Source: Rodentibacter heidelbergensis
GTDB taxonomy: Bacteria; Pseudomonadota; Gammaproteobacteria; Enterobacterales; Pasteurellaceae
NCBI RefSeq assembly: GCF_002000125.1
Contig: NZ_MLHH01000005.1
Location: forward strand, 62,001 to 126,000
DNA length: 64,000 bases
Direction: 5' to 3'
Part shown: positions 10,091 through 20,016 of the stretch, in pieces
How the letters are laid out: every line of letters starts with the position of its first letter
Numbering within the stretch: the stretch's first letter is position 1
The notes under the pieces: generated by a model
The model's database searches: none
Told to the model about the DNA's origin: nothing
The model's input: the letters and a program-made list of their open reading frames with translations, nothing else
Made by a program: the position numbers and the translations under genes

Positions 10091-11413
10091 ATGACCCTTC
10101 TTGTTCTTGGCATTAATCATAAAACCGCGTCCGTTTCTGTGCGTGAAAAAGTGGCTTTTTCTGATGAAAAGCGCCGCATTGCCTTGCAACAAATTCAACA
10201 GCAAAATCTTGCTGAAGGTGCGGTTATCCTTTCTACCTGTAACCGAACGGAAGTGTATTTGCATCATCGCCAAATTTCTCCCCAAGAATGTGATGAATGG
10301 CTGAAAAATGCAGAAAAATGGTTTGCCAATATCCATCATCTTCCCTTAGATGAACTGAGTTCCAGTCTTTATGCCCATCAAAACCAACAGGCTGCCAATC
10401 ATTTAATGAGAGTTGCCAGTGGGTTAGACTCTTTAATTTTAGGTGAGCCACAAATTTTAGGGCAGGTTAAACAGGCTTTTCAGATAAGTGAAGATTACTA
10501 TCAAACAGAAAAAGTGCCTTTTTCAACCGAGCTTTCCCGTTTATTCCAAAAAACATTTTCTACGGCCAAACGAGTTCGCACGGAAACCCATATTGGTGAG
10601 AGTGCGGTTTCGGTGGCTTATGCCGCTTGTAGTTTAGCCCGTCAGATCTTTGAATCCTTACAGGAACTCAATATTTTGCTGGTGGGGGCCGGAGAAACCA
10701 TCGAATTAGTAAGCCGTCATTTATTACGCCATGGTGTAAAAAAATTAATGATTGCCAACCGAACCTTGGCAAGGGCTGAACAATTAGTGGCAAATTTGGC
10801 AACAGAAACGGACATTGAGGTGTTTTCCTTAGCGGATTTGCAAAATGCTTTAAATCAAGCGGATATTGTGATCAGTTCCACAGGTAGCCCTAATGTATTA
10901 ATTCACCAAGAAATGGTGAAAATTGCTCAGAAAAAACGCCATTATGCCCCGATGTTGTTGGTCGATATTGCCGTGCCACGGGATATTGATGAAAGTGTGG
11001 CAAAATTAGACAGCGTTTATCATTACACCGTAGATGATTTACAAGGGATTATTCAGCACAATTTAAACCAACGCGAGCAAGCCTCCAAACAAGCGGAAGG
11101 GATCATTGCACAAGAATGCCGTGATTTTTTTGAATGGTTAAAAGTGCGTCAATTTTCCAATCTGATTAAGCATTATCGTGATGATGCAGAGCATATCCGC
11201 CAAGATTTGTTGGAAAAAGCATTACAGCATTTACAACAAGGTGATAATGCAGAAAAAGTATTGCAAGAGTTGAGTTATAAATTAATGAATAAACTCATTC
11301 ATGCGCCGACACAAACCATGCAATCAATGATGAGAGCCGGCAATGCAGAAGGCTTGCATTTGTTTTCCAATACGCTCAATCTTTCCCATCCTCTTGATGA
11401 AAAAAACAGTTAA
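10091..11413 (+). CDS. hemA: Glutamyl-tRNA reductase
   Basis: HemA (440 residues) reduces glutamyl-tRNA(Glu) with NADPH to glutamate-1-semialdehyde, the first committed step of tetrapyrrole synthesis by the C5 route. Signatures: [14 protein letters not shown] at the N-terminus, the catalytic Cys50 in [29 protein letters not shown] and the NADPH-binding [13 protein letters not shown] chose ATG 10091 because [13 protein letters not shown] is the family N-terminus, rather than the upstream ATG at 10049. A full C5 gene suggests capacity for haem-precursor synthesis, at least at this step. Confidence 0.96.
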   Translation: MTLLVLGINHKTASVSVREKVAFSDEKRRIALQQIQQQNLAEGAVILSTCNRTEVYLHHRQISPQECDEWLKNAEKWFANIHHLPLDELSSSLYAHQNQQAANHLMRVASGLDSLILGEPQILGQVKQAFQISEDYYQTEKVPFSTELSRLFQKTFSTAKRVRTETHIGESAVSVAYAACSLARQIFESLQELNILLVGAGETIELVSRHLLRHGVKKLMIANRTLARAEQLVANLATETDIEVFSLADLQNALNQADIVISSTGSPNVLIHQEMVKIAQKKRHYAPMLLVDIAVPRDIDESVAKLDSVYHYTVDDLQGIIQHNLNQREQASKQAEGIIAQECRDFFEWLKVRQFSNLIKHYRDDAEHIRQDLLEKALQHLQQGDNAEKVLQELSYKLMNKLIHAPTQTMQSMMRAGNAEGLHLFSNTLNLSHPLDEKNS

Positions 11414-12131
11414 ATTTTTGACCGCACTTTGTGGCTTTCTTGCCTTTTCTTCACAAGCCTCATATCGTAGTTTTACTGAATCGCACATCACTTATGGTAT
11501 TTTCCAAGCAAAACCGGAAGAAGTGCGGTTACATTGGCGTGATAGTGAAGGGAAAAACTACCGCTCAATCACCAATTTAAAACGTGCCTTAGAAAAAAAT
11601 TATCAGGTCAAAATGATTATGAATGGGGGGATTTATAGTCAAAATGATGTGCCGGCGGGCTTGTGGATCGAAAAGGGAAAAGAATTAAATCCTTTAAATA
11701 CTAAACGGGGAAGCGGTAATTTTCATGTGCAACCCAACGGGGTCTTTGTTTTAGTGGGGAAACAACCCTATATTTTGACGACAAAAGCCTATCAACAGAA
11801 AAAATTAAAACCGACATTTGCCCTGCAATCAGGGCCGATGCTCCTAATTAATGGAAAAATAAATCCTCAATTTCGCCCTACTTTGGAAAGTTATCATAAG
11901 CGTAATGCCGTATGTTTAAACAAGCAAAATGAACTTTTCTTTATTCTCACCACCTCAGGAAAACCCAATCTTTATACCTTTAGCCAAGCATTACAAAAAA
12001 TAGGATGCCATAATGCCTTGTATTTAGACGGGACGATTTCTAATTGGTATATTCCGAATATATCAAGCAGTTTTCATTGGCATTATTTCGTGGGGATGAT
12101 TTCAGTTGCTGCGGTGAAAGAAAAAGAATAA
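11397..12131 (+). CDS. Exported phosphodiester-glycosidase (NAGPA/DUF2233) domain protein
   Basis: A 244-residue protein with a Sec signal peptide ([21 protein letters not shown], cleavage predicted after residue 21), so probably periplasmic. The mature part carries [53 protein letters not shown] and [12 protein letters not shown]. These conserved blocks are typical of phosphodiester glycosidase-like (DUF2233) proteins. The substrate is unknown. It overlaps the end of hemA by 17 bp and is probably co-transcribed. Two USS lie early in the gene (around 11419 and 11522). The first encodes LTAL inside the signal peptide. Confidence 0.82.
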   Translation: MKKTVKFLTALCGFLAFSSQASYRSFTESHITYGIFQAKPEEVRLHWRDSEGKNYRSITNLKRALEKNYQVKMIMNGGIYSQNDVPAGLWIEKGKELNPLNTKRGSGNFHVQPNGVFVLVGKQPYILTTKAYQQKKLKPTFALQSGPMLLINGKINPQFRPTLESYHKRNAVCLNKQNELFFILTTSGKPNLYTFSQALQKIGCHNALYLDGTISNWYIPNISSSFHWHYFVGMISVAAVKEKE

Positions 12132-12187
12132 AACCGTTTTTTTTATAAGCAACTAAATTCAAAAATAGGATTTTTTATAAAAAGTGA

Positions 12188-12216
12188 TTGACTAGGTTCG
12201 GACAAATCAGCATAAT
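12188..12216 (+). promoter_or_regulatory. Sigma-70 promoter of the Met-Leu-Gln-Gln tRNA cluster
   Basis: The -35 TTGACT (12188-12193) and -10 CATAAT (12211-12216) are separated by 17 bp, then a CGCCCCGC GC-rich block of the stable-RNA discriminator type. The first tRNA starts 33 bp further on. Confidence 0.7.
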
Positions 12217-12248
12217 ACGCCCCGCAAAGCCGATATGGTTAGCAAGAT

Positions 12249-12325
12249 GGCTACATAGCTCAGTTGGTTAGAGCACAACACTCATAATGTTGGGGTCGCA
12301 AGTTCGAATCTCGCTGTAGCCACCA
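12249..12325 (+). tRNA. tRNA-Met (anticodon CAT)
   Basis: A 77-nt cloverleaf with acceptor stem GGCTACA/TGTAGCC, anticodon loop CTCATAA and an encoded CCA. The fully paired acceptor end and absence of the GGG/CCC anticodon-stem pairs of initiator tRNA indicate the elongator form. It is the first gene of a four-tRNA operon like the start of the enteric metT-leuW-glnU-glnW cluster. Confidence 0.95.
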
Positions 12326-12326
12326 T

Positions 12327-12411
12327 GCGGGACTGGCGAAATTGGTAGACGCACCAGATTTAGGTTCTGGCGCCGAGAGGTGTGTGGGTTCAAGTCCCTC
12401 GTCCCGCACCA
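12327..12411 (+). tRNA. tRNA-Leu (anticodon TAG)
   Basis: An 85-nt class II tRNA with a long variable arm (CGCCGAGAGGTGTG), acceptor stem GCGGGAC/GTCCCGC, anticodon loop TTTAGGT and an encoded CCA. It starts only one base after the tRNA-Met gene. Confidence 0.96.
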
Positions 12412-12441
12412 TTTATCGCTTTGTAAGTCAAAAATAGTTGT

Positions 12442-12516
12442 TGGGGTATCGCCAAGCGGTAAGGCACCGGGTTTTGATCTCGGCATCCCTAGGTTCGAAT
12501 CCTAGTACCCCAGCCA
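12442..12516 (+). tRNA. tRNA-Gln (anticodon TTG), copy 1
   Basis: A 75-nt cloverleaf with acceptor stem beginning TGGGGTA, anticodon loop TTTTGAT giving TTG and an encoded CCA. The downstream copy is identical in sequence. Confidence 0.96.
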
Positions 12517-12561
12517 TACTATCCTAAATTTTCCTGTATTCTTAATGAAAAGAATTTCTGT

Positions 12562-12636
12562 TGGGGTATCGCCAAGCGGTAAGGCACCGGGTTTTGATCT
12601 CGGCATCCCTAGGTTCGAATCCTAGTACCCCAGCCA
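12562..12636 (+). tRNA. tRNA-Gln (anticodon TTG), copy 2
   Basis: Identical to the copy 120 bp upstream, a tandem duplication. It is the last gene of the tRNA cluster. A plus-strand hairpin with a T run at 12753-12789 is the most likely transcription end. Confidence 0.96.
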
Positions 12637-12750
12637 TCTCATTTCTTGTTTTATTACTTTTAACGGACAATTATTTCTCTTTTTTACCTATAAAAAATGC
12701 GATCAAAATTATTCACAAACTCGCTTACTCGTTTGTTCACCCTTATCAGG

Positions 12751-12803
12751 GTCGTTGGCAAAGCCAACGCTCAAAAAACGTTGTTTTTTGTGACCGCACT
12801 TTA
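12751..12803 (+). repeat. Structured intergenic repeat, copy A (alternative hairpins, T run, USS)
   Basis: CGTTGGC-AAA-GCCAACG (12753-12769) forms one hairpin. Alternatively CAACG (12765-12769) pairs with CGTTG (12779-12783) and is followed by six T, giving an intrinsic terminator. A USS (ACCGCACTT) follows. A second copy with compensating base changes lies at 17771-17818. Here it lies after the tRNA-Gln genes and just downstream (convergent) of ribA. Confidence 0.6.
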
Positions 12804-12820
12804 AAGGTTTATAACCGCTT

Positions 12821-13480
12821 TTATTCCTTATCAACCACCACTTCTTCCTGACAATGAGGACAAGTCATAAGATGCTCTTCATGGTGATGCACAATATAAT
12901 GCCCCATTTTTTTGGCTTTGGTATCTAAATATTTTGTATTGTAGCGATTTTCGCCGACATTCAGCGGGACACGTTCTACCACATTAATGCCCGCCTTTTT
13001 CATCGTTTCTACTTTTTCCGGATTGTTTGTCATTAAGCGGACTTGTTTTACGCCCAATAACTCAAACATATCGGCACAGACCTCGAAATTGCGTTCATCG
13101 GCTTTAAACCCCAGTGCAAGGTTAGCCTCAATGGTATCCATTCCTTGATCCTGTAAGGAATAAGCCCGAATTTTATTGATTAATCCGATCCCACGCCCTT
13201 CTTCACGGTGGTAAATTAATACCCCTCGCCCTTCTTCTTTTATTTGACGAAGTGCGGTGGCTAATTGGAAGCCACAATCGCATTTTAAGCTGTGAAGGGC
13301 ATCTCCGGTTAAACATTCGGAGTGAATTCGGGCCAAAACCGGTTCATTGTGATTTGAAATATCGCCCATCACCAACGCAACATGCTCTTTTTTGGTATCA
13401 GGAAATTCAAACCCAACCATTTTAAAAATGCCATATTCGGTGGGTAAATTGGCTTGAGCAACCAGTTGAATTTTTGCCAT
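12821..13480 (-). CDS. ribA: GTP cyclohydrolase II
   Basis: RibA (219 residues) opens GTP to 2,5-diamino-6-ribosylamino-pyrimidinone 5'-phosphate, formate and pyrophosphate, the first step of riboflavin synthesis. The zinc ligands are Cys56, Cys67 and Cys69 in [18 protein letters not shown]. The GTP-binding [11 protein letters not shown] and the LMTNNPEKV / [11 protein letters not shown] blocks follow. It is the free-standing single-domain form, without a RibB fusion. It has its own transcription unit, divergent from the PAP2 gene. Confidence 0.96.
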   Translation of the reverse strand: MAKIQLVAQANLPTEYGIFKMVGFEFPDTKKEHVALVMGDISNHNEPVLARIHSECLTGDALHSLKCDCGFQLATALRQIKEEGRGVLIYHREEGRGIGLINKIRAYSLQDQGMDTIEANLALGFKADERNFEVCADMFELLGVKQVRLMTNNPEKVETMKKAGINVVERVPLNVGENRYNTKYLDTKAKKMGHYIVHHHEEHLMTCPHCQEEVVVDKE

Positions 13481-13548
13481 AAAGTTATCCTTCTTCCTTT
13501 GTATTTCTGCTAAAATGCGTACTTTCTTTTGCTTATCAAGGAACGAGT

Positions 13549-14268
13549 ATGTTTAAAAGGCTGTCATTATATACGTTATTACTTTGTCTTGTACCGTTTT
13601 TTATGTGGGGTTTTTCCTATCAATGGCATGGGAATGCCCAGCTGGTAGAAGCAGATTATTGGCTTTATTTACTCACCGAAACAGGCAGCGTGCCTTATGC
13701 GTTAATAACTTGTGGTGTCTTTGCCCTGATGTTTAGATTTTTGTTTAAAAGCCGTAAACAATGGATATTAGGTGTGGCGGTGATGGCTTTTTCGGTGGTG
13801 GCAACACAAGCAGTGAAAACAGGATTAAAAGCGGTGTTCAAAGAGCCTCGTCCATTTACGGTCTATTTAGCGGAACAGACAAACCGTACACCGGAAAATT
13901 TTTATGCCAATGATCGCACTCAGCGTGCAGTTATCGCCAAAGACTTTTATTCGACACAACCCGATACACCGTCTTGGTTGGTGAAACATTATGAAGATGA
14001 AACGGGTTATTCTTTTCCCTCCGGCCATACGATTTTTGCTGCAACCTGGTTAATGCTTGCCGTCGGCTTTACCCAATTATTAGGTCATCGCTCATGGCAG
14101 GCAAAATTGTTGGTGGGCGGTATGGCGATTTGGAGTTTACTGATGTTAATTAGCCGTGTACGTTTGGGAATGCATTATCCTATTGATCTTTTGGTGGCGA
14201 CACTTTTTGCTTGGCTAATTAATCTGATTATTTTCGGTTTTTTACAGAAAAAGCGATCTTCGTCATAA
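13549..14268 (+). CDS. pgpB: PAP2-family membrane phosphatase (phosphatidylglycerophosphatase B-like)
   Basis: A 239-residue inner-membrane protein with about six transmembrane helices and the three PAP2 phosphatase motifs: [10 protein letters not shown] (motif 1), SFPSGHT (motif 2, catalytic His) and [13 protein letters not shown] (motif 3). PgpB-type enzymes dephosphorylate phosphatidylglycerophosphate and undecaprenyl pyrophosphate at the periplasmic face. The long loop between motifs 1 and 2 (about 60 residues) resembles PgpB. The exact substrate cannot be told from sequence alone. Confidence 0.88.
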   Translation: MFKRLSLYTLLLCLVPFFMWGFSYQWHGNAQLVEADYWLYLLTETGSVPYALITCGVFALMFRFLFKSRKQWILGVAVMAFSVVATQAVKTGLKAVFKEPRPFTVYLAEQTNRTPENFYANDRTQRAVIAKDFYSTQPDTPSWLVKHYEDETGYSFPSGHTIFAATWLMLAVGFTQLLGHRSWQAKLLVGGMAIWSLLMLISRVRLGMHYPIDLLVATLFAWLINLIIFGFLQKKRSSS

Positions 14269-14328
14269 AATCCACATAAAAGTGCGGTTAAAATCTCATG
14301 AGTTTTTATTTTGTAAAAGGAGCGGGCT

Positions 14329-15243
14329 ATGTATTATGGTTTAGATATCGGTGGCACAAAAATTGAGCTTGCGGTATTTAATGAAAAGTTAGAGAAATTG
14401 TATTCTGAACGGGTTCCCACACCAAAAACAGATTACGATGAATGGCTCAATGTGATTGTGGAGCTAGTCAATCGTGCTGATGAGCAATTCGGTGAGCGTG
14501 GCACCGTTGGGTTAGGTGTACCGGGCTTTGTTAATCAACAAACGGGGCTGGCAGAAATTACCAATATCCGTGTAGCAGATAATAAACCGATTTTGCGTGA
14601 TCTTTCCGAACGATTAGGGCGTGAAGTGCGTGCAGAAAATGACGCCAATTGTTTTGCTTTATCTGAAGCTTGGGATGAGGAAAATCAACAATATCCTAGC
14701 GTACTCGGGTTAATTCTCGGCACCGGATTTGGTGGCGGTTTTGTGCTAAATGGAAAAGTGCATTCCGGGCAAGTGGGCATGGCGGGGGAGCTGGGACATT
14801 TGCAATTAAATTATCATGCCTTGAAGTTACTTGGTTGGGATAAGGCACCAATTTATGAATGTGGTTGTGGGAATAAAGCTTGCCTCGATACCTATCTTTC
14901 CGGCCGTGGGTTTGAAATGTTATACCATGATCTCAAAGGTGAAAAATTATCGGCCCGAGAAATTATTGATGCCTTTTACCGAGGTAAAGAAAGTGCGGTG
15001 GATTTTGTTAATCTTTTTGTGGAATTAGCGGCGATTTCTATCGGTAATATTATTACTGCTTTTGACCCACATATGATCGTGCTAGGCGGCGGCTTATCGA
15101 ATTTTGATTATTTATATGAAGCCTTACCCAAAGCCTTACCGCCCCATTTAATGCGGACAGCAAAAGTGCCACCGATTAAAAAAGCCAAACATGGTGATTC
15201 CGGTGGTGTTCGTGGTGCGGCTGCACTCTTTTTAACCAAGTAA
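14329..15243 (+). CDS. nagK: N-acetylglucosamine kinase (ROK family)
   Basis: NagK (304 residues) phosphorylates cytosolic GlcNAc to GlcNAc-6-phosphate, salvaging amino sugar from peptidoglycan or host glycans. The N-terminus [17 protein letters not shown] is the ATP-binding ROK motif. [15 protein letters not shown] and [12 protein letters not shown] follow, then the ROK zinc-binding [17 protein letters not shown]. Similarity to E. coli NagK runs along the whole length as I recall it. It is followed by a terminator and the alanine symporter. Confidence 0.93.
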   Translation: MYYGLDIGGTKIELAVFNEKLEKLYSERVPTPKTDYDEWLNVIVELVNRADEQFGERGTVGLGVPGFVNQQTGLAEITNIRVADNKPILRDLSERLGREVRAENDANCFALSEAWDEENQQYPSVLGLILGTGFGGGFVLNGKVHSGQVGMAGELGHLQLNYHALKLLGWDKAPIYECGCGNKACLDTYLSGRGFEMLYHDLKGEKLSAREIIDAFYRGKESAVDFVNLFVELAAISIGNIITAFDPHMIVLGGGLSNFDYLYEALPKALPPHLMRTAKVPPIKKAKHGDSGGVRGAAALFLTK

Positions 15244-15248
15244 TGATT

Positions 15249-15282
15249 AGGCGTGTAGATTTTCTATACGCCTTTTGTTTTT
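15249..15282 (+). terminator. Terminator of nagK
   Basis: Stem AGGCGTGTAGA (15249-15259) pairs with TCTATACGCCT (15263-15273, one G-T pair) and is followed by a T-rich tail, six bases after the nagK stop. Confidence 0.8.
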
Positions 15283-15418
15283 GATCTAATAATTTCCTAT
15301 TTAATTAAATAAAATCTTCTTAAAGTCCATTTATTTTTAATATTTTTTGATAAACATCGTTTTTCTTCCTCTTTTTGCCTACAATTTCTTTCCTTATTTT
15401 TATTTTGGGAGGAGCTTT

Positions 15419-16852
15419 ATGGAAATGATTAACGCTTTAGAACAACTATTAGTATGGATTGTTGATCATCTTGACGGGCCGATATGGAATTTAACCATTG
15501 TCATTTTGTTGGGTGTCGGTTTATTTTTCACCATTACAACGGGTTTTGTGCAGTTACGATTATTCCCGGTGAGTATTCGAGAAATGTGGTTCGGGCGGGC
15601 AGCAGAAGGCAGTTCTCTCACCCCTTTCCAAGCCTTTACAACGGGGCTTGCCAGCCGAGTTGGCGTAGGCAATATTGGTGGCGTTGCTACCGCTATCGCC
15701 CTAGGTGGAGAAGGGGCGGTGTTTTGGATGTGGATCACCGCTTTTATCGGCATGTCGAGTGCCTTTGCTGAGTCTACGCTCGCACAGCTATTTAAAATTC
15801 AAGATAAAGACGGATCGTTTCGTGGCGGGCCGGCTTATTATATGGTGCAGGGGCTGAAATCACGGGTTATGGCGATAGCTTTTGCTATTGCACTCATTTT
15901 TACTTTTGGTTTTGCTTTCAATTCCGTGCAGGCAAATTCTATTGTGGAAGCGACGCGCAATGCTTGGGATTGGCAAGGTGAATATGTCGGGATCGCCCTA
16001 GTGATTTTAACGGCCGTCATTATTTTCGGTGGGATTAAACGCATTGCGGTGATTTCCAGTAGCCTTGTGCCGATGATGGCATTGTTCTACCTCATTATGG
16101 CTGTGATTATTTTGGGAATGAACATTGAATTGGTGCCAACGGTGATCAATAACATCATCAAAAGTGCCTTTACCTTTGATGCTGCAGCAGGCGGTTTCTT
16201 TGGTGCTATGGTGTCTAAAGCGATGATGATGGGGATTAAACGTGGTTTGTTTTCCAATGAAGCCGGTATGGGTTCTGCCCCTAATGCGGCAGCAGCGGCT
16301 CATGTTAAACACCCGGTTAGCCAAGGCTTAGTGCAAATGCTAGGCGTATTTGTTGATACCATGATGGTATGTACTTGTACGGCAATTGTGATTTTACTTT
16401 CAAATAATTATGGCGGTGAAGAACTGAAAAGTATTTCTCTTACGCAAAATGCCTTGCAATATCATGTGGGGGAATTTGGGCTGCATTTCCTTGCCTTTAT
16501 TTTATTGCTTTTTGCCTATTCTTCTATTATTGGTAACTATGCTTATGCAGAAAGTAATATCCGCTTCATTAAAAACAAACCTTGGTTTGTGTTGTTATTC
16601 CGTCTAACCGTGCTGTTTTTCGTTTATTTTGGGGCGGTGCGTTCCGGTAATGTGGTATGGAATTTTGCAGATACCGTGATGGCGGTGATGGCAATTCTCA
16701 ATTTAGTGGCAATTGTATTGCTTTCACCAATTGTATGGACGCTATTGAAGGATTATCAACGTCAACTTAAAGCCGGAAAAACGCCGGAATTTAAAATTGA
16801 CGACTATCCAACATTGAAAAAACGGGTATTTGAACAACAAACCTGGAAATAG
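15419..16852 (+). CDS. Sodium:alanine/amino-acid symporter (AGCS family)
   Basis: A 477-residue polytopic inner-membrane transporter that imports alanine, glycine or related amino acids with Na+. Family signatures include GFVQLR, LTPFQAFTTGLASRVGVGNIGGVATAI (the AGCS signature), FRGGPAYYM and RGLFSNEAGMGSAPNAAAAA, with 10-11 hydrophobic segments. ATG 15419 follows a strong GGGAGGAG ribosome site. An in-frame codon 72 bp further upstream is less likely. A TACAAT -10 element is at about 15379. No glycine riboswitch is visible in the leader. Confidence 0.93.
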   Translation: MEMINALEQLLVWIVDHLDGPIWNLTIVILLGVGLFFTITTGFVQLRLFPVSIREMWFGRAAEGSSLTPFQAFTTGLASRVGVGNIGGVATAIALGGEGAVFWMWITAFIGMSSAFAESTLAQLFKIQDKDGSFRGGPAYYMVQGLKSRVMAIAFAIALIFTFGFAFNSVQANSIVEATRNAWDWQGEYVGIALVILTAVIIFGGIKRIAVISSSLVPMMALFYLIMAVIILGMNIELVPTVINNIIKSAFTFDAAAGGFFGAMVSKAMMMGIKRGLFSNEAGMGSAPNAAAAAHVKHPVSQGLVQMLGVFVDTMMVCTCTAIVILLSNNYGGEELKSISLTQNALQYHVGEFGLHFLAFILLLFAYSSIIGNYAYAESNIRFIKNKPWFVLLFRLTVLFFVYFGAVRSGNVVWNFADTVMAVMAILNLVAIVLLSPIVWTLLKDYQRQLKAGKTPEFKIDDYPTLKKRVFEQQTWK

Positions 16853-16865
16853 TGAAATAGCAAAG

Positions 16866-16904
16866 TAAAGAGCGATCAATTTGATTTGACCGCTCTTTCG
16901 TTTT
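16866..16904 (+). terminator. Terminator of the AGCS symporter
   Basis: Stem AAAGAGCG (16867-16874) pairs with CGCTCTTT (16891-16898) and is followed by CGTTTT. The arms resemble a one-base variant of the USS core (AAGAGCGGT). Confidence 0.7.
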
Positions 16905-16933
16905 AATCCAATCGATTTATTTATTCAATCTGA

Positions 16934-17650
16934 TTAGGCCTTATCGTCAATTAAAATGCTTTCTAATGCAATTTCAATCATTTCATTGAAGGTTAATTGA
17001 CGCTCTTCAGCACTGGTTTGTTCGTGGGTGCGGATATGATCTGAAACCGTACAGATAGTTAATGCACGAGCACCATACTCAGCCGCCACACCGTAGATGC
17101 CGGCCGCTTCCATTTCTACCCCAAGAATACCGTATTTTTCCATTACATCGAACATCTCTACATCCGGTGTGTAGAATAAATCTGCCGAAAATAAGTTCCC
17201 CACTTTTACTGGAATGCCTTTCTCTTTTGCCGCCGCAACAGCTGCACTGGCTAAACCAAAATCAGCAATGGCAGCAAAATCATTATCTTTAAAGCGAATA
17301 CGATTGACTTTAGAATCCGTACAAGCCCCTAAGCCTATCACCACATCACGCAATTTAACGTCCATTTTTACCGCACCGCAAGAGCCGACACGAATGATTT
17401 TTTTCACGCCGTATTCGGTGATTAATTCTTTTGCATAGATTGAGCAAGATGGGATCCCCATGCCGTGTCCCATGACTGAGATTTTACGTCCTTTATAAGT
17501 GCCGGTGAAACCAAGCATATTGCGTACATTGGTGACTTCTTTCACATCATCTAAAAATGTTTCTGCGATATATTTGGCACGAAGCGGATCACCCGGCATT
17601 AATACGCTATCTGCAAATGCACCTTCAGGTGCGTTAATATGTGGAGTCAT
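16934..17650 (-). CDS. deoD: Purine nucleoside phosphorylase DeoD-type
   Basis: DeoD (238 residues) cleaves purine (deoxy)ribonucleosides with phosphate to base plus (deoxy)ribose-1-phosphate. The hexameric-PNP hallmarks are visible: [48 protein letters not shown] and the catalytic Asp in TVSDHI. It lies downstream of nupC on the same strand, so imported nucleosides are passed directly to phosphorolysis. A 165-bp gap with two hairpin structures separates them. Confidence 0.96.
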   Translation of the reverse strand: MTPHINAPEGAFADSVLMPGDPLRAKYIAETFLDDVKEVTNVRNMLGFTGTYKGRKISVMGHGMGIPSCSIYAKELITEYGVKKIIRVGSCGAVKMDVKLRDVVIGLGACTDSKVNRIRFKDNDFAAIADFGLASAAVAAAKEKGIPVKVGNLFSADLFYTPDVEMFDVMEKYGILGVEMEAAGIYGVAAEYGARALTICTVSDHIRTHEQTSAEERQLTFNEMIEIALESILIDDKA

Positions 17651-17686
17651 AGTATTACCTCTTTTTTGACTGTTATTTGAAAGAAA

Positions 17687-17709
17687 TGCACCACGTTAAC
17701 CGTGGTGCA
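17687..17709 (-). promoter_or_regulatory. Hairpin in the deoD leader
   Basis: TGCACCACG (17687-17695) pairs perfectly with CGTGGTGCA (17701-17709) around a five-base loop, 37 bp upstream of the deoD ATG. On the minus strand it is followed by TTTCTTT, so it could attenuate or stabilise the deoD message. Confidence 0.5.
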
Positions 17710-17770
17710 AAAAGCATCATTGAAATTATTCATCAATCACCAAAGTGATTTATTTACCGCTTTGGCACTG

Positions 17771-17818
17771 TTGGCAAAGCCAAGATTCAAAAACTTGGCT
17801 TTTTTTGACCGCACTTTA
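17771..17818 (+). repeat. Structured intergenic repeat, copy B (alternative hairpins, T run, USS)
   Basis: TTGGC-AAA-GCCAA (17771-17783) can form one hairpin. Alternatively GCCAAG (17779-17784) pairs with CTTGGC (17794-17799) and is followed by seven T. A USS (17807-17818) abuts the T run and runs into the nupC stop codon. It is homologous to copy A at 12751-12803. The stem bases differ between copies but remain paired. Confidence 0.6.
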
Positions 17819-19063
17819 TAGCACAGCACCACTTAATCCGATGAAAAGCCCTGCAATGGTGGCACTCATTAAGTTAGCCAATGTTCCTGCAATGACGGCT
17901 TTTAAACCAAGTCGTGCAATATCGCTACGGCGATTTGGTGCCATACCGCCTAATCCGCCAATTAAAATGGCAATCGAGCTGAAGTTGGCAAAACCGCAAA
18001 GGGCGAATGTAATAATTGCTTTGGTTTTTTCACTTAATACGACAGCGGAATCCGGTTGTAAGTATTTGGCAAATTCGAGATAACCCACAAATTCGTTTAC
18101 CGCTAATTTCATTCCGATCATTTGTCCGGCAATACCGGATTCTTCCCAAGATACGCCAATCAAATAAGCAAGTGGTTTAAAGACCCAACCGAAGATTGCT
18201 TGTAGGGTTAAATCGCCATAGCCAAACCAACCGCCCACACCGCTTAAAATACCGTTAATAAGAGCAATTAAGGCGACAAAGGCGATCAACATTGCCCCAA
18301 CATTTAAGGCTAATTGCATACCGGCAGTTGCACCGCCCGCCATGGCTTCTAACACATTGGACGGTTTTTCACTGTCATCGGTTTCCGGTTGGGAATCCGT
18401 GAATTGCTGGGTTTGAGGATAAAGGATTTTAGCAAATAATAAACCGGCCGGCGCTGCCATAAAAGAAGCGGCGATTAAATAGGTGAGTGGTACGCCCATT
18501 CCGGCATAACCTGCCATCACTGAACCGGCAATAGAGGCGGTGCCTCCCACCATAATGGCAAATAATTCGGATTCGGTCATACGGCTGATATAAGGTTTCA
18601 CCACTAATGGCGCTTCTGTTTGACCCACGAAAATATTGGCGGCGGCAGACATAGATTCTGATTTTGATGTGCCCAATACTTTTTGCAAAGCACCACCGAT
18701 AATTTTGATGACCACTTGCATAATCCCTAAGTAATAAAGCACAGAGATTAAACCGGAGAAAAAGACGATAATCGGTAACACTTTCACCGCAAAGATAAAG
18801 CCGACATTGCTTGGGTCAGCCAATCCGCCAAAAACGAAGTTAATTCCTTCATTACCATAAGCGATCACGTTGGATACTGCATCAGCCGTTGCCCCTAAGG
18901 CTTTTTGACCTGCCGGTACATATAAAATAAGGGCGGCAAATCCAATTTGGATTGCAAACGCCCCTAACACGGTTCTCCAATTAATCGCTCTGCGATTATT
19001 TGAGAATAATAATGCGATGGCAATTAGCACCACCATACCAAGAATGCTCATTAAAACACTCAT
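17816..19063 (-). CDS. nupC: Concentrative nucleoside transporter, NupC family
   Basis: A 415-residue inner-membrane cation:nucleoside symporter. Features: NPSN-like [19 protein letters not shown], the gate region [36 protein letters not shown] and the C-terminal ICGFAN-type motif [32 protein letters not shown]. The start at 19063 is preceded by GAGG five bases upstream. A GTG two codons earlier is possible. It is first gene of a nupC-deoD unit, with a perfect CRP site about 60 bp upstream. The stop codon overlaps a USS. Confidence 0.93.
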   Translation of the reverse strand: MSVLMSILGMVVLIAIALLFSNNRRAINWRTVLGAFAIQIGFAALILYVPAGQKALGATADAVSNVIAYGNEGINFVFGGLADPSNVGFIFAVKVLPIIVFFSGLISVLYYLGIMQVVIKIIGGALQKVLGTSKSESMSAAANIFVGQTEAPLVVKPYISRMTESELFAIMVGGTASIAGSVMAGYAGMGVPLTYLIAASFMAAPAGLLFAKILYPQTQQFTDSQPETDDSEKPSNVLEAMAGGATAGMQLALNVGAMLIAFVALIALINGILSGVGGWFGYGDLTLQAIFGWVFKPLAYLIGVSWEESGIAGQMIGMKLAVNEFVGYLEFAKYLQPDSAVVLSEKTKAIITFALCGFANFSSIAILIGGLGGMAPNRRSDIARLGLKAVIAGTLANLMSATIAGLFIGLSGAVL

Positions 19064-19121
19064 ACACACCTCAAATCGTTAAAATTAAAATTGGCGGTCA
19101 TTCTACTGCTTTTTTGTGAAG

Positions 19122-19143
19122 CAGTGTGAACTTTTTCACAAAA
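19122..19143 (-). promoter_or_regulatory. CRP binding site upstream of nupC
   Basis: Core TGTGA-ACTTTT-TCACA at 19125-19140 is a perfect consensus match. It sits 62 bp before the nupC start and between nupC and the end of yjjW. Nucleoside uptake genes are classical CRP targets. Confidence 0.75.
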
Positions 19144-19158
19144 AAGTAACACAATCAT

Positions 19159-19953
19159 CTAATAAATCGTCAATATGTGATCGATGCCACATTTTTTTGC
19201 ATAATCTTCGAGCTGTTTTGTTTTTTCTCGGCTTGGTACAAAAGCCTGCAAGCCTTTTTCATCCCGTACGCCTTTGGTATGCACTCGGATAATTTTCAGC
19301 AGAACATGGGGATAAGGTTTAAGAAGAAGGGCAAGCTTTTCGATTAATTGAAAGGCATCAAAAAAATCCTTTACAAAAACCAACCGCACTTCTTCCACTT
19401 TATTGAGAGGAAGCAGTTTGGCAAGATTGGATAAATTGCGGGTCAGATTTTCGCTTTTCATCGGCTGGGTGGTGAGATGAGGGGGCGACACATTACCCGC
19501 TCGGTTTTTCAGATCAAAACAAAGGCGTTGCAAACCTAATCCTTCACCTTTTAAATCGAACAAGAATTTATCTGTCACCTCAATTAAGGGTTTGATGCGA
19601 TTAAAATCAAAAAAACCGCTACTATCCAAATAACAACTCAAACCCTCCGCATGGAGGGCGTGAAATAAAGGGATTAACTTTTTATGATGGAGTGTGGGCT
19701 CACCGCCTGAAATGGTGACGCCACGAATAAAAGGGGCGGCTTCCATTACCTGATCATAAAGGTAACGTAAACTCACCTGTTGTACCCCTTCCGCATAGCG
19801 TGGGATCGTTTCAGGGTTGTGACAATACAGACAATTGAGTTTACAGCCCTGTAAAAAAATGCTGGTTCGGTTACCTTGCCCTTCCACATTGGAAAAAGGA
19901 ATGATCCGATGAAGTGGAACATAAACTGAATTGAGTGTCGAAAGTGCGGTCAT
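19159..19953 (-). CDS. yjjW: Radical-SAM activating enzyme, YjjW family
   Basis: A 264-residue glycyl-radical-enzyme activase. The radical-SAM cluster motif C-x3-C-x2-C is in LQGCKLNCLYCHNPE, followed by GVTISGGEPTLHH (SAM-binding GGE) and the DSSGFF and FDLKG strands. It should install a glycyl radical on a partner enzyme, presumably YjjI encoded at 37187-38725. I chose ATG 19953 because it is preceded by AGGGA, whereas ATG 19992 lacks a ribosome site. The start codon lies in a USS, giving MTAL. No inserted 8-Fe ferredoxin domain is visible. Confidence 0.85.
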   Translation of the reverse strand: MTALSTLNSVYVPLHRIIPFSNVEGQGNRTSIFLQGCKLNCLYCHNPETIPRYAEGVQQVSLRYLYDQVMEAAPFIRGVTISGGEPTLHHKKLIPLFHALHAEGLSCYLDSSGFFDFNRIKPLIEVTDKFLFDLKGEGLGLQRLCFDLKNRAGNVSPPHLTTQPMKSENLTRNLSNLAKLLPLNKVEEVRLVFVKDFFDAFQLIEKLALLLKPYPHVLLKIIRVHTKGVRDEKGLQAFVPSREKTKQLEDYAKKCGIDHILTIY

Positions 19954-20016
19954 TTTTTCCCTTATTTTGTCTGTTTTCCCTGTGAGCATCATGTTTTCTG
20001 AAAAGCCTAAAATCCT

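Noticed and set aside
15283-15418. Glycine riboswitch before the AGCS symporter
   Set aside because: The leader is AT-rich with no recognisable conserved riboswitch stems. Only a promoter-like TACAAT is visible.
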